The notes beneath the pieces were generated by a model. It worked only from the letters and a program-made list of their open reading frames with translations. It searched no databases and had not been told where the DNA came from. Below, piece by piece: positions 49,238-58,005 of a stretch of 64,000 bases of DNA. This DNA comes from CAZEDM01 sp964511075 (lineage in GTDB: Bacteria > Zixibacteria > MSB-5A5 > RBG-16-43-9): the NCBI GenBank assembly GCA_964511075.1, contig CAZEDM010000003.1:62001-126000 (forward strand), given 5' to 3'. Each line of letters starts with the position of its first letter. The stretch's first letter is position 1. Made by a program: the position numbers and the translations under genes.

Positions 49238-51334
49238 TTAAACACCTATAAACTTGACTTCTTGGGAAAGCTCTTCTTCCAAACTTATGTTTCCCGTGGA
49301 AAAGAGCCTAACCCTGGGTATGATCTCCTCATAGGAAAGCACGCCTAATTCCGGCAAGCTGTCCTGGATAAACTTTCTGAAGGGTAGTCTTATCCTGGAG
49401 GACAAGAGAACAGCCGGCTTTATTCCCCTATTTTTAAGCTCCTCTGCTCTCAACCTGCATTGGGAAACTATCTTCTCGGCGATCTCCGGCTTGAGCCTGG
49501 GCTTGAAAGTCGAGTGGTTTTCCGGGGGAATGAAATTCTGTTCTAATTTGGGATCCAGGGTGAAAACAGAGATCTTACCCTCCGAGTCTAAATATCTCTG
49601 GGTTATGGTTCTTTTCAATCCTGCCCTGACCAGCTCGGTCAATTTTAAAGGGTCTTTGGTCTCAGGACTCTTTTCAGCCAGAACCTCGAATATGGTCAGC
49701 AGGTCTTTTATGGGCACATTCTCCCTTAGGAGGTTCTGCAGGATTTTTTGAATGGCTGTCAGAGGGAGATTTTGAGGGTAGACCTCTTCCACCAGGGCTG
49801 GATAGGCAGACTTTAACTCCTCCAATAGGTCCTTGGTCTCCTGTAAGCCAAAGATCTCCGGAACGTTTTCCCTGATAAGCTCAGCCAGATGAGTGGTTAT
49901 GACTGCCTTAGGTTCAACCACACCATATCCTTTAGTCTCAGCTTCTTCTTTAAGATTCGGATCTATCCATTTAGCTGGGAATCCAAAGGCAGGCTCGATG
50001 GTATCTATCCCCTCAATTTCCGGCATATCTCCGGAGTTAATAGCCAGGAGTTTATCTATAAAAAGCTCTCCCCGCGCTAATTCGACCTCTTTCAGTATTA
50101 TGGAATATTCCAGGGGTTTAAGGTTTATATTATCCCTGACTCTTACCTGGGGAAGTTTTACCCCCAGCTCCGCAGCTAATTCCCTTCTTAAGACCGGAAT
50201 GGTCTGGAAAAGATTATCTTCAGAGGAGCTTTGGGCTAAAGGTATCAAGCCGTATCCCAGTTCGATTCTTAAGGAATCAACCGTAAGCGGCTCTGGTTCT
50301 TCTCCAGCTACGGCTTTGTTCTTTTCTGCGAATTCATCCATCTCCTTTGTCTTGTCAGCCTGATATTTTCCGGAGGTTTTTCTCATGGAGAAATACCCCA
50401 GAACACCACCTATGCTGATCAGGGAAAGAAGAGCGATTATGGAAAACCCGGAGAAGATACCTATCAGCGCCAGGAAGAATATCCCCGGAATTAGAATATT
50501 CGGCTGTGGAATGTATTCCCTGATGAAATCGGTGGCTAAACTTTCTTTTGTGGAAGTGCGGGTGACTAACAGCCCGGAGGCTGAAGAGATGAGTAACGCC
50601 GGTACCTGAAGGGCAAGGCCCAGACCAGCAGAGAGAAGCGCATAAGTTCTAAAAGCCTCCTGATATCCCATCCCTTTTTGCCAGAATCCAATGACAAACC
50701 CGGCAAAAAGATTTATGAGAATTAAAATAAAAGTGAGGATAGCATCGCCCCGGATGAATTTGACTGCCCCATCCATTGAGCCGTAAAAATCTCCTTCCCT
50801 GGATACCTCTCCCCTTTTTCTTTTCGCCTCCTCCTGGGTTATCATGCCGGAGCTTAACTCACCCTCGATAGCCATCTGCTTTCCTGGCAGGGAATCCAAA
50901 AAGAACCGGGCAATGACCTCCGAGGTCCGGTTGGTTCCCTTGGTTATGACCAGAAACTGGATCAGGAAAAGGAGCAAGAGAACCAGAAGCCCTGTTGCGT
51001 AGTCGCCCCGGATGAGCAATCCTCCGAAGGATGAGATTATCTCCCCGGCATAACCCTGTCCCAGTATAGCTCTGGTGCAGCCGACCCCCAGGCTGAGACG
51101 CAGAAGAGTGTAAATTAAAACAAGACCGGGGAAGGATGAGAACTCCAGGGGACTTTTGACGTGAAGGACCAGAAGCAAAAGCAGAAGGGATGAAACCAGG
51201 TTAAAAGCTAACAGGAAGTCGAGCAGAAAAGAAGGCAAGGGGATAAAAAGCGTGGCTAAGCCAATCAGAACACCAGAGGTTAAGGCTAACTCTAAATATC
51301 CTTTTGCGGATTTGTTTTTCAGCTTCTCATCCAT
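49238..51334 (-). CDS. flhA: Flagellar export gate protein FlhA
   Basis: Core of the flagellar type III export gate. The 698-residue protein has eight transmembrane helices in the first half with the FHIPEP-region signature (SFPGLVLIYTLLRLSLGVGCTRAIL, near residue 70, and QMAIEGELSSGMITQEEAKRKR). The cytoplasmic C-domain (from about residue 360; GYGVVEPKAVITTHLAELIRENVPEIF) forms the nonameric ring. It is full length. The ATG overlaps the flhB stop. Confidence 0.97.
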   Translation of the reverse strand: MDEKLKNKSAKGYLELALTSGVLIGLATLFIPLPSFLLDFLLAFNLVSSLLLLLLVLHVKSPLEFSSFPGLVLIYTLLRLSLGVGCTRAILGQGYAGEIISSFGGLLIRGDYATGLLVLLLLFLIQFLVITKGTNRTSEVIARFFLDSLPGKQMAIEGELSSGMITQEEAKRKRGEVSREGDFYGSMDGAVKFIRGDAILTFILILINLFAGFVIGFWQKGMGYQEAFRTYALLSAGLGLALQVPALLISSASGLLVTRTSTKESLATDFIREYIPQPNILIPGIFFLALIGIFSGFSIIALLSLISIGGVLGYFSMRKTSGKYQADKTKEMDEFAEKNKAVAGEEPEPLTVDSLRIELGYGLIPLAQSSSEDNLFQTIPVLRRELAAELGVKLPQVRVRDNINLKPLEYSIILKEVELARGELFIDKLLAINSGDMPEIEGIDTIEPAFGFPAKWIDPNLKEEAETKGYGVVEPKAVITTHLAELIRENVPEIFGLQETKDLLEELKSAYPALVEEVYPQNLPLTAIQKILQNLLRENVPIKDLLTIFEVLAEKSPETKDPLKLTELVRAGLKRTITQRYLDSEGKISVFTLDPKLEQNFIPPENHSTFKPRLKPEIAEKIVSQCRLRAEELKNRGIKPAVLLSSRIRLPFRKFIQDSLPELGVLSYEEIIPRVRLFSTGNISLEEELSQEVKFIGV

Positions 51335-52124
51335 TATTTATCTTTTCCTCCATACATCCCCGGATCCGTCCTTTCACTTCAGGAGACCCTTCCTCCTCCC
51401 TGAGCTCTTGTTTAAGCTCTTCCCTGCTCATCCTTATATCCTTTTCGTACTGCCATCTCTGGAAGAGATAATCCCCCAATCCGAAAAGCAGGAAAACCAG
51501 AACTATTGTAAACCCGAGCTTAAAAAAAACTGTCGAGAGATAAAAAATCAGGTCCTCTGCTCCCCTGTCGCTTAAGGTGGCGATATGGGGGAGCTCGTTC
51601 TTGATAATCAGGTACCCCAGAAAAATGGTAGCAACTGTCTTAAGGCAGAGTTTTATTCCTTCCGAGAGTACTCTACCTGAGAAAATCCTGGATAGCTTCG
51701 GTGCTATTCCTGAAAATTTATTCGTGTTTGAGCTAGACTTTCCCCCACCGGAGAAGGGTGACTTAAATACAAATAGAAAATTCGTCTGGAGAAGATTAGT
51801 TATGACTCCAATAGCCAGAGGTATGAGAAGGAGTGGAAGGATTATCTTCAGGAAAGCGGTCAACTCGTGCATAAAAAGCTGATGAAAGCTCTGCAGATTT
51901 AAATTCGACCAGTTGACTTGAGTCAAGCTGTGAGAAAAAATTCCTTTTGTCTGGGATATTAAGGAGAAGAAAACCAAGGAGAGGACGGCAAAGAAACCCA
52001 GCAGGGTGAGGGCAGAATTCAGCTCCACCGACAGGGGGACATATCCCCTGCTGCGTGCCTCTTCCCTCTTGCGCGGGGATGCTGGCTCAGTTTTCTCCTG
52101 GTATTCCTCTGTGAACATATTCAC
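51327..52124 (-). CDS. flhB: Flagellar export protein FlhB, lacking the NPTH autocleavage domain
   Basis: Export gate component and, in other bacteria, the substrate-specificity switch. The conserved start (EKTEPASPRKREEARSRGYV), four membrane helices and the linker MSREELKQELREEEGSPEVK are all present. The protein then stops at residue 265, just where the cytoplasmic FlhB domain with the self-cleaving NPTH motif should begin (usual length about 355). The stop is within the flhA start, so no remnant follows. A separate FlhB C-domain (FlhX/FhlB type) elsewhere would be needed for normal switching. Residues about 120-150 also hold a Ser/Gly-rich stretch unlike typical FlhB. Confidence 0.9.
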   Translation of the reverse strand: MNMFTEEYQEKTEPASPRKREEARSRGYVPLSVELNSALTLLGFFAVLSLVFFSLISQTKGIFSHSLTQVNWSNLNLQSFHQLFMHELTAFLKIILPLLLIPLAIGVITNLLQTNFLFVFKSPFSGGGKSSSNTNKFSGIAPKLSRIFSGRVLSEGIKLCLKTVATIFLGYLIIKNELPHIATLSDRGAEDLIFYLSTVFFKLGFTIVLVFLLFGLGDYLFQRWQYEKDIRMSREELKQELREEEGSPEVKGRIRGCMEEKINNG

Positions 52125-52900
52125 TTAAGATTTTTTAAAACCTCGATTAGTTTTGAGTCCGTTTCCAGGATGAGCTTGTCCATTATTGTTCCGAAGACGG
52201 GAAAGGATAAGGCTAAGATCAGAAGCCCGGCTCCCAATCTCAAAGGTATGAAGCTCAGGTAAGGATTTGACTGGGGAATGGTCCTGCCCATAACTCCGGT
52301 TAAAATGTCTACAATGAAAAGAGTAACGATCACCGGTGCAGAAATCTTCAGGGCAATCAGGAAAACGGAGCCTGAAAGACCGGCGATTTCGTTTAAGGCT
52401 GCAGGCATCAGGCTTAGTTTGCCTATGGGTATAAGCTCGAAGCTCTGGAAAATCGCAGAGATGATTAGCTGATGACCGTTCAATGCCAAAAAAATCAATA
52501 ACCCCAAGAAAATCTGTGATCTGGTTACAGGGGAAGTATCTCCTGATTCCCCTTCCTCTGAACCGCCTTGCCCTAAATTCAATTGAAGACTCAAGAGACT
52601 GCCTCCCATCTCAATTCCCCAGAAAATCAGATAGAACAGGACTCCGATCAGTGCCCCTATCAGAGTCTCCTGCGCCAGAAGAATCAGATAAAAGACAAAC
52701 TGGTCTGGAAGTATGAAGTCTTTCGGGATACTGAGCGGTAGAAGGACTAAAGAGATAAAGAATATCAGTCCAAACCTGACGAACAAAGGGACATTCCTGT
52801 GTCCAAAAAACGGAGCAACAAAAAGCAAACCGCCTATTCGGCAGGCGATTGCTACGAATAACTTGAAGTTCGAAATCAGAAGGTTGTATATGGGTTCCAT
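52121..52900 (-). CDS. fliR: Flagellar export gate protein FliR
   Basis: Membrane component of the FliP5-Q4-R1 gate. The 259-residue protein has the usual five to six helices, with FVAIACRIGGLLFVAPFFGHRNVPLFVRFGL near the start, LAQETLIGALIGVLFYLIFWGIEMGGSLLSLQLNLG mid-way and the SPFFFI-like SNPYLSFIPLRLGA region later. It overlaps flhB by four bases. It has been cut off from fliQ by four plus-strand genes and has its own sigma-54 promoter. No clear ribosome-binding site is visible. Confidence 0.95.
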   Translation of the reverse strand: MEPIYNLLISNFKLFVAIACRIGGLLFVAPFFGHRNVPLFVRFGLIFFISLVLLPLSIPKDFILPDQFVFYLILLAQETLIGALIGVLFYLIFWGIEMGGSLLSLQLNLGQGGSEEGESGDTSPVTRSQIFLGLLIFLALNGHQLIISAIFQSFELIPIGKLSLMPAALNEIAGLSGSVFLIALKISAPVIVTLFIVDILTGVMGRTIPQSNPYLSFIPLRLGAGLLILALSFPVFGTIMDKLILETDSKLIEVLKNLK

Positions 52901-52924
52901 AACTAATATTTTTAAAGGAGTTTA

Positions 52925-52939
52925 GCAAACCTTATGCCT
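52925..52939 (-). promoter_or_regulatory. Sigma-54 promoter before fliR
   Basis: On the minus strand AGGCATAAGGTTTGC has GG and GC separated by exactly ten bases, as in the sigma-54 consensus TGGCAC-N5-TTGC, and is followed by TAAA. The start site would be about 13 bases before the fliR ATG, giving a very short leader. Confidence 0.65.
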
Positions 52940-53221
52940 GAGAAGACTCTTTAAGGGGCAACTCAGATAATCTCTTATCAGGCAGAGACTTAAGGTTTCG
53001 ACTTAATGTCTCTATAATTCGATTCCCTATGCTTTTCTGGAAATTATTTCCCCTGTAGAGGATAACCTTTCCTGTGCGAGAATAGAGCAGATTTGACTTG
53101 ACAAAAGCGGATTCTGAGTGATATTTTGATTTAGAAATCGGGAACAAGGGAATGGGGAAATTCACATACAAAACATAATTTGTAAATAACCAATTAGTGA
53201 AATCACTAGAAAGGAGGTAAA
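52940..53221. other. Divergent intergenic region between fliR and a plus-strand gene
   Basis: About 280 bases between the fliR promoter and the plus-strand gene at 53222. A 79-codon minus-strand frame (52932-53171) crosses it but lacks a ribosome-binding site and a family match. The plus-strand promoter of the downstream genes should lie here; I cannot assign it with confidence. Confidence 0.45.
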
Positions 53222-53809
53222 ATGCTTAAGAGGATAGTTCTTATGGTGGCTCTTTTCATAGGAACAACCATGCTTGTTGGCGGGCAGTCGAACACAAAAA
53301 TGGACAGCCGTACTCTACTTGTTGAATTAGGGAGTATGTTAAAAGAAATCCCTGAATCGACAGAGCAATGCCAATTATTACTCAAGCAGATCAAAGCTTG
53401 GCAACAGAAAAAGCTTAAGGAACTTGAGATACCAGAAGAGACTTGCGTTGATTTAATTGGCGTAACCGGATCTTCCCAGCAATGGGAATCTGGATGGCTT
53501 GATCTTGCCACACCAACTGAATTTGTAAAGGGTAGCCGACTCCGGCTCAAAATCGGAGGAACAGCAGCCAAGATTATAGTACGGCTACTTCCGAAAGGAA
53601 TATCCTCAGGTTCGCCTCAGGGAATCATCGGTGGAGTAATAACTGTCCCAAAGAGCCGAATCGTCGAAGTTTCTCTTGAGACCGACCATAGGGGAATCAT
53701 CCAAATCTCAGTGCACGGTGGGCCGAATCCATGGGGCGTGTACCCGCTCGGCGGCGACAATGGGCCGGCAACCCTCACGGGTGTAGAACTCTGCCGACAT
53801 AACAGGTAA
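53222..53809 (+). CDS. Secreted hypothetical protein
   Basis: A 195-residue protein with an N-terminal signal peptide (MLKRIVLMVALFIGTTMLVGG) and a helical first half with two close cysteines. The second half is probably beta-rich, ending in GGPNPWGVYPLGGDNGPATL and GVELCRHNR. No family is recognised. An excellent AAAGGAGG precedes the ATG. It is the first of four plus-strand genes lodged between fliR and fliQ, and it is followed after 27 bases by the membrane protein gene, so the two are probably co-transcribed. Confidence 0.75.
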   Translation: MLKRIVLMVALFIGTTMLVGGQSNTKMDSRTLLVELGSMLKEIPESTEQCQLLLKQIKAWQQKKLKELEIPEETCVDLIGVTGSSQQWESGWLDLATPTEFVKGSRLRLKIGGTAAKIIVRLLPKGISSGSPQGIIGGVITVPKSRIVEVSLETDHRGIIQISVHGGPNPWGVYPLGGDNGPATLTGVELCRHNR

Positions 53810-53836
53810 AAAACCGGATGTAAGGAGGGTGTTCTG

Positions 53837-54232
53837 ATGACAATAGAAACATTACTTGCAATTGCCAGCTTTGCGATCTCCGTTGGTGGTTTCATTTCTT
53901 CGGTCTTCATTTTTAAAGACCACTGGAAGAGGGTTGCGCTAATAGTGACGATAATTCTCCTTGTTGCTACGACCGGAGCCGCGTTGTATCAGCATTATCA
54001 ACATAACCGACAGATTAGTAAAGTAGAAAAAGAAATCATAGAGAAACTGTCTTATAATAGGTGGACATTCGATCAACTCTACCATGAACTCCACTTCAAG
54101 TCCTTCCCACTCGTCAGCGAAGCGCTTTTTCGTGGGATCGAGAAAGGAATAATAGGTGATAACGTAATTGAAGTTCGTATCAACTATGACTTCCAGCAAG
54201 TGAGGGTCTATTATGTGAAATCATCACAATAG
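53837..54232 (+). CDS. Membrane protein with C-terminal winged-helix-like domain
   Basis: A 131-residue protein with two transmembrane helices (residues about 3-26 and 33-52). A short linker and a domain of about 65 residues follow (EKEIIEKLSYNRWTFDQLYH, VSEALFRGIEKGIIGDNVIE), which has the helix pattern of a small winged helix. No family is recognised. AAGGAGG lies upstream of the ATG. Membrane-bound DNA-binding is possible but unproven. Confidence 0.7.
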   Translation: MTIETLLAIASFAISVGGFISSVFIFKDHWKRVALIVTIILLVATTGAALYQHYQHNRQISKVEKEIIEKLSYNRWTFDQLYHELHFKSFPLVSEALFRGIEKGIIGDNVIEVRINYDFQQVRVYYVKSSQ

Positions 54233-54437
54233 CTGCTTTATTCGTCTGTTTTTTTGTTGATGTGGCCTATGGAAGCAGAGGTGTGAATTTCATGGTTGCG
54301 TAGTTTGAATATCCGCGCTTTTCTCAGCGTTCGCTCTGCCTCCGCAGTCCCCAAGTATAGCGTTAGGGTATAGATAAATTAGCCATTAACTGTGATTATC
54401 AGGGACAAGAAATAAATAATTTAAGGAGACATCTACC

Positions 54438-55703
54438 ATGAAAATAAGACTCTTTTTCATTTTTTTCGCTGTGATACTGGCACTGGGGGTTTTTAACTCA
54501 TTGGCTGAAACTCCGATTATAGAGTTCACCTTTATACCCCCATACGGTAGCTCTCTCGATTTAGAAGGAAGGGTAAGAAACGTAGACCCGGACAGCTATA
54601 AAGTCGCTGTCTACATTTTCATCGAAGGATCGGGATGGTGGACCAAGCCATATTTTGCCCAGCCGTTGACCCCAATCCAGAGTGATTCTACCTGGATATG
54701 CGACATAACCACTGGCGGAAGCGATATCTATGCCACTGAGATCTGTGCCTTCCTTCTGCCTGATGGTATCGACCCTCCGCTTATAGGTGGCGAAGCCGGA
54801 TTGCCGGATACTCTCTATGCAATATCCGTGGCTCACGTTTGCACTATACGGACTCCCAAAACTCTTTCCTTTTCAGGGCACGAATGGTGGGTTAAGGCCA
54901 GTGTGGGCAAAGTAGGTCCGGGTCCCAACTATTTCTCTGACAGCATAGAGAACGTGTGGGTAGATGAAGAGGGACAATTACATCTAAAGATCACCCAGAG
55001 AGAAGGAGGATGGTATTGTTCCGAGGTTATATGTCAGGATTTTCTCGATTATGGCAACTATGTTTTCTATGTCAACGGCAGGGTCGGACAATTCGACAAG
55101 AATGTAGTGCTGGGATTATTTATCTGGGATAATTCCCCTGAGGAATCTCACCGTGAAATAGATATCGAGTTCTCGCGGTGGGGGGAGGAGGTAGATACCA
55201 ATGCCCAATACGTTATACAGCCCTGGGATGTGGCGGGAAACAGATACCGCTGGATAATGCCCCAAGCTCAGGATTCTTCCACTCACATTTTTGAGTGGAA
55301 TCCCGACAGCATATACTTCCTCAGCGTTAAAGGACATCAGCCTGTTCCCTTCTCAGATTCTATTATACATTACTGGCATTACCGAGGTGCAAGCGTTCCT
55401 ACTTCTGGGAATCAAAATGCAAGAATCAATCTCTGGCTTTATGATGGAAACCCTCCAGCAGATATAAGTGAAGTTGAAGCGGTCATTTCTAAGTTTGAAT
55501 ATTTTCTACGGGGTGATGCAAATAGCGATACCCGGGTGAGTATTTCAGACATAATTTATCTGATTAACTATCTCTTTAAAAATGGCCCTCCTCCCGACCC
55601 CTTGGGTTCAGGAAACGCCAATTGCGATGAGGGGGTATCTGTTTCGGATGTGGTTTATCTAATCGTTTATCTTTTCAAAAGCGGACCACCCCCGGTTTGC
55701 TGA
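54438..55703 (+). CDS. Secreted GH16-like protein with C-terminal type I dockerin
   Basis: Extracellular protein of 421 residues. The signal peptide is residues 1-24. A beta-sandwich region follows, then from about residue 150 a laminarinase-like (GH16) domain. It contains the ExDxE catalytic signature in SHREIDIEFSRWG near residue 236 and WNPDSIYFLSVKG. The C-terminus has two dockerin EF-hand repeats (GDANSDTRVSISDIIYLINY and GNANCDEGVSVSDVVYLIVY), each ending in a GPPP tail. Such dockerin tails are frequent on secreted proteins of Zixibacteria-like phyla without true cellulosomes. Beta-glucan hydrolysis is inferred from the motif. The ribosome-binding site AAGGAG is strong. Confidence 0.85.
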   Translation: MKIRLFFIFFAVILALGVFNSLAETPIIEFTFIPPYGSSLDLEGRVRNVDPDSYKVAVYIFIEGSGWWTKPYFAQPLTPIQSDSTWICDITTGGSDIYATEICAFLLPDGIDPPLIGGEAGLPDTLYAISVAHVCTIRTPKTLSFSGHEWWVKASVGKVGPGPNYFSDSIENVWVDEEGQLHLKITQREGGWYCSEVICQDFLDYGNYVFYVNGRVGQFDKNVVLGLFIWDNSPEESHREIDIEFSRWGEEVDTNAQYVIQPWDVAGNRYRWIMPQAQDSSTHIFEWNPDSIYFLSVKGHQPVPFSDSIIHYWHYRGASVPTSGNQNARINLWLYDGNPPADISEVEAVISKFEYFLRGDANSDTRVSISDIIYLINYLFKNGPPPDPLGSGNANCDEGVSVSDVVYLIVYLFKSGPPPVC

Positions 55704-55826
55704 AAATAAGAAAATCAAAGGGTAGTTTAACTAAAGAATTCAATTAAAGAAAAAATATTTTGCCATTGACAGAATAGATTGCGAAGTAACATCTTGTATG
55801 TAGAATAAACCATTTCAGGAGAGGTT

Positions 55827-56444
55827 ATGAAAAAATTGATTTTCTTTATATGTTTTCTGGTATTAATCCAGAATGCCCAGGCTGAGAATTTCAAGCATAG
55901 GTTTATGCTTAGTGCTAAAACCGGAAATGCCTATTTTCTAGAAAAGGATACACCCAGATTCACTTCTTTTGGAGCTCAAATAGATTACTTCCTGGACGAG
56001 CAGATCCTGTTAGGTCTGGATTTTGGATATACTAAATATTATAAACCAGTTTATCGATATGCCGAGATCGATAATTCTGGATTTAATAATGATGACAGAA
56101 TAGACAGAAAATTGTACAACATATCTCTTTCAGGAAAATTTATGGCAGAGCCAGGCAGATTCTCTCCTTATTTCAAAATTGGAGTGGGTCTTTACATTCC
56201 CGAGGTAATCTATTCCAGGAGTGTCTATTCACTCTGGAGTAACCTCAGCAGCTACAATAGTATTTATGAAAAAACCCGCCTGGGAGTGAATATGGGAATG
56301 GGAATCTACTACAGGGTCTGGAAAAGATGGGGGCTGCAGTTAGAGGGTTTGTTTAACCATATCTTTAGCCTGAATGAGAATTATAGTGATACTTATCCTA
56401 TGCAGTACGCAACTCTCAATGCTGGAATTTTCTTGATCTTCTGA
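55827..56444 (+). CDS. Outer-membrane beta-barrel protein
   Basis: A 205-residue protein with a signal peptide (MKKLIFFICFLVLIQNAQA). Alternating hydrophobic strands with aromatic girdles follow (DEQILLGLDFGYTKYYKPVY, SPYFKIGVGLYIPEV, GMGIYYRVWKRWGLQLEGLF), ending with IFLIF as expected for a porin-like or OmpA-like barrel. The exact family is not identified. It converges on fliQ with five bases between the stops. A GGAGAGG ribosome-binding site precedes the ATG. Confidence 0.78.
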   Translation: MKKLIFFICFLVLIQNAQAENFKHRFMLSAKTGNAYFLEKDTPRFTSFGAQIDYFLDEQILLGLDFGYTKYYKPVYRYAEIDNSGFNNDDRIDRKLYNISLSGKFMAEPGRFSPYFKIGVGLYIPEVIYSRSVYSLWSNLSSYNSIYEKTRLGVNMGMGIYYRVWKRWGLQLEGLFNHIFSLNENYSDTYPMQYATLNAGIFLIF

Positions 56445-56449
56445 TGAAT

Positions 56450-56719
56450 TTATCTTGTCAGAAAAGGGATATATTCGAAAAGCTCGGTTGCAAAATCGAT
56501 AAGCTTCTGCAGCATCCAGGGAAGGAAAAGAACAAGGGCTAAAGCCACTGCCAGCAGCTTCGGTATGAAATTCAAGCCTGTTTCCTGAATCTGGGTGGAG
56601 GCCTGGAATATGCTCATAAATAAACCAACGATAAAGCTGAATAGAAGAACAGGGGCGGAGATAATAAGAGTCAAAAATATCGCTTCTCTGCCTAAGTTTA
56701 AGACATAATCCAGATTCAT
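56450..56719 (-). CDS. fliQ: Flagellar export gate protein FliQ
   Basis: Two-helix membrane protein of 89 residues in the FliPQR gate. It shows LGREAIFLTLIISAPVLLFSFIVGLFMSIFQASTQIQE and the later LVLFLPWMLQKLIDF segment. The length is normal. It is followed downstream not by fliR but by four plus-strand genes, so the fliP-fliQ-fliR order is broken here. Confidence 0.95.
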   Translation of the reverse strand: MNLDYVLNLGREAIFLTLIISAPVLLFSFIVGLFMSIFQASTQIQETGLNFIPKLLAVALALVLFLPWMLQKLIDFATELFEYIPFLTR

Positions 56720-56742
56720 TTTTATAATCCTCTCTTGCGACC

Positions 56743-56806
56743 TTGATCCCGCCGCTGGCGGGACAAGCAGGTCGCACTACGACTGACGACCCATTGGGGT
56801 CGCATT
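56743..56806. repeat. Palindromes between fliQ and fliP
   Basis: A TCCCGCC-GCT-GGCGGGA hairpin and a TGCGACCC-type inverted repeat (GTCGCA..GGGGTCGCA) lie in the 92-base space between fliP and fliQ, which are usually adjacent. They resemble the other dispersed palindromes (for example 27805-27825). Confidence 0.5.
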
Positions 56807-56811
56807 TCACT

Positions 56812-57573
56812 TCACCTGAAACTGATGACCAAAGAACGAACCAGTAGATACCAGCCATCTACTAAGACAAACAAAAGTATTTTAAAAGGCAATGAAACCA
56901 TTGCCGGAGGTAGCATTGCCATCCCCATAGAAGTGGTGACGGCTGACACTATAAGATCGATTATCAGAAAAGGTATGAAAATCAAAAATCCTATCTGGAA
57001 AGCGATTCTCAGCTCGCTTATTACGAAGCCCGGGATCAGAACGTAGGTGGGGATGTCGTCCGTGTTTTCCGGCATAGGCAATCGTGAAAGCTGGACAAAG
57101 AGCGCCAGGTCCTTTTCTCGTGTCTGTTTGAACATAAACTCCCTGAGCGGCTTTATGCCATTTTCGTAAGCCTGGTTCTGGTTCAATTCCCCCTTCAGAT
57201 AAGGCTGAAGAGCGTTCTGGTTGATGTTGAATATCACGGGAGCCATTACGAAGAAAGTCAAAATCAGGGCTAAGGCAAAAAGGAGCTGATTGGGCGGCAG
57301 CTGGGGCGTGCCCAGGGAATGCCTCAGAAACGAAAAAACCACCACGATGCGGGTAAAGGAAGTCACCATAATAATAATCGAGGGTGCCAGGGCTAAAACC
57401 GTTATGATTAAAAGAAGCTGAAGGCCAAAGGATAAATCCCTGGGACTGTTAGCCTGATTTAGCTCCAAGGAAAGTTTAGGTATGCTCTGAGCCACTGCCT
57501 GAAGGGTGAGCAGAAAGAACAAAATCGCAGCTAATATAAAAACTCTTGCTTTTAATCTGCTTATTAAATTCAT
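56812..57573 (-). CDS. fliP: Flagellar export gate protein FliP
   Basis: Main channel subunit of the gate. The 253-residue protein has a cleavable signal peptide (residues 1-29), then LLIITVLALAPSIIIMVTSFTRIVVVFSFLR near residue 53 and a PTYVLIPGFVISELRIAFQIGFLIFIPFLIIDLIVSAVTTSMGMAMLPP signature near residue 180. It is full length and follows fliO. Confidence 0.96.
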   Translation of the reverse strand: MNLISRLKARVFILAAILFFLLTLQAVAQSIPKLSLELNQANSPRDLSFGLQLLLIITVLALAPSIIIMVTSFTRIVVVFSFLRHSLGTPQLPPNQLLFALALILTFFVMAPVIFNINQNALQPYLKGELNQNQAYENGIKPLREFMFKQTREKDLALFVQLSRLPMPENTDDIPTYVLIPGFVISELRIAFQIGFLIFIPFLIIDLIVSAVTTSMGMAMLPPAMVSLPFKILLFVLVDGWYLLVRSLVISFR

Positions 57574-57585
57574 ATTTATTCTATT

Positions 57586-58002
57586 TTAACCAAGCTTATC
57601 CTTGAGCTTCTGGAAAAAACTAACTGAACTTTTTTGTTCAGGATTGGGTTTTTCTTTTGAATCCTGTGTAGCTTCAGGATTCGAGCTTAATTCGGTCAAA
57701 AGATTAACCTGCGAGTCTGAGACACCCAGGGCTAAGACTTTGGAGCCGATTCTCACTACGAATATTCCCTTTTTAGGAGAGAGATAACATCTTTCCAAAA
57801 CCTGAATCAGTTCTCCGGAGCTTTTCTTTTTAAAACCAAGAGAGCTTTTCTTCAAGAAGTAAAGCGAGAGGTAGATGAGTCCAACGATTAAAACCAGGGA
57901 CAAGAAAAGCCTCAGCACCATACTACCGGTATCAGAGGCAGGGATTGCATTCCCCTCTGTTGAAAATGATTCGGAGGCAAGAAATATGAGAAAACTGCAC
58001 AT
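57586..58002 (-). CDS. fliO: Flagellar biosynthesis protein FliO
   Basis: Assembly scaffold for the FliP ring. The 138-residue protein has one transmembrane helix (residues about 26-49, MVLRLFLSLVLIVGLIYLSLYFLKK). A cytoplasmic FliO domain follows (LIQVLERCYLSPKKGIFVVRIGSKVLALGVSDSQVNLLTEL). FliO is specific to flagellar systems and absent from virulence type III systems, so this locus is of flagellar descent. Confidence 0.9.
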   Translation of the reverse strand: MCSFLIFLASESFSTEGNAIPASDTGSMVLRLFLSLVLIVGLIYLSLYFLKKSSLGFKKKSSGELIQVLERCYLSPKKGIFVVRIGSKVLALGVSDSQVNLLTELSSNPEATQDSKEKPNPEQKSSVSFFQKLKDKLG

Positions 58003-58005
58003 AGG

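Noticed and set aside
52932..53171. 79-codon minus-strand frame upstream of fliR
   Set aside because: There is no ribosome-binding site, no recognised family, and it overlaps the fliR sigma-54 promoter and the presumed promoter of the plus-strand gene.
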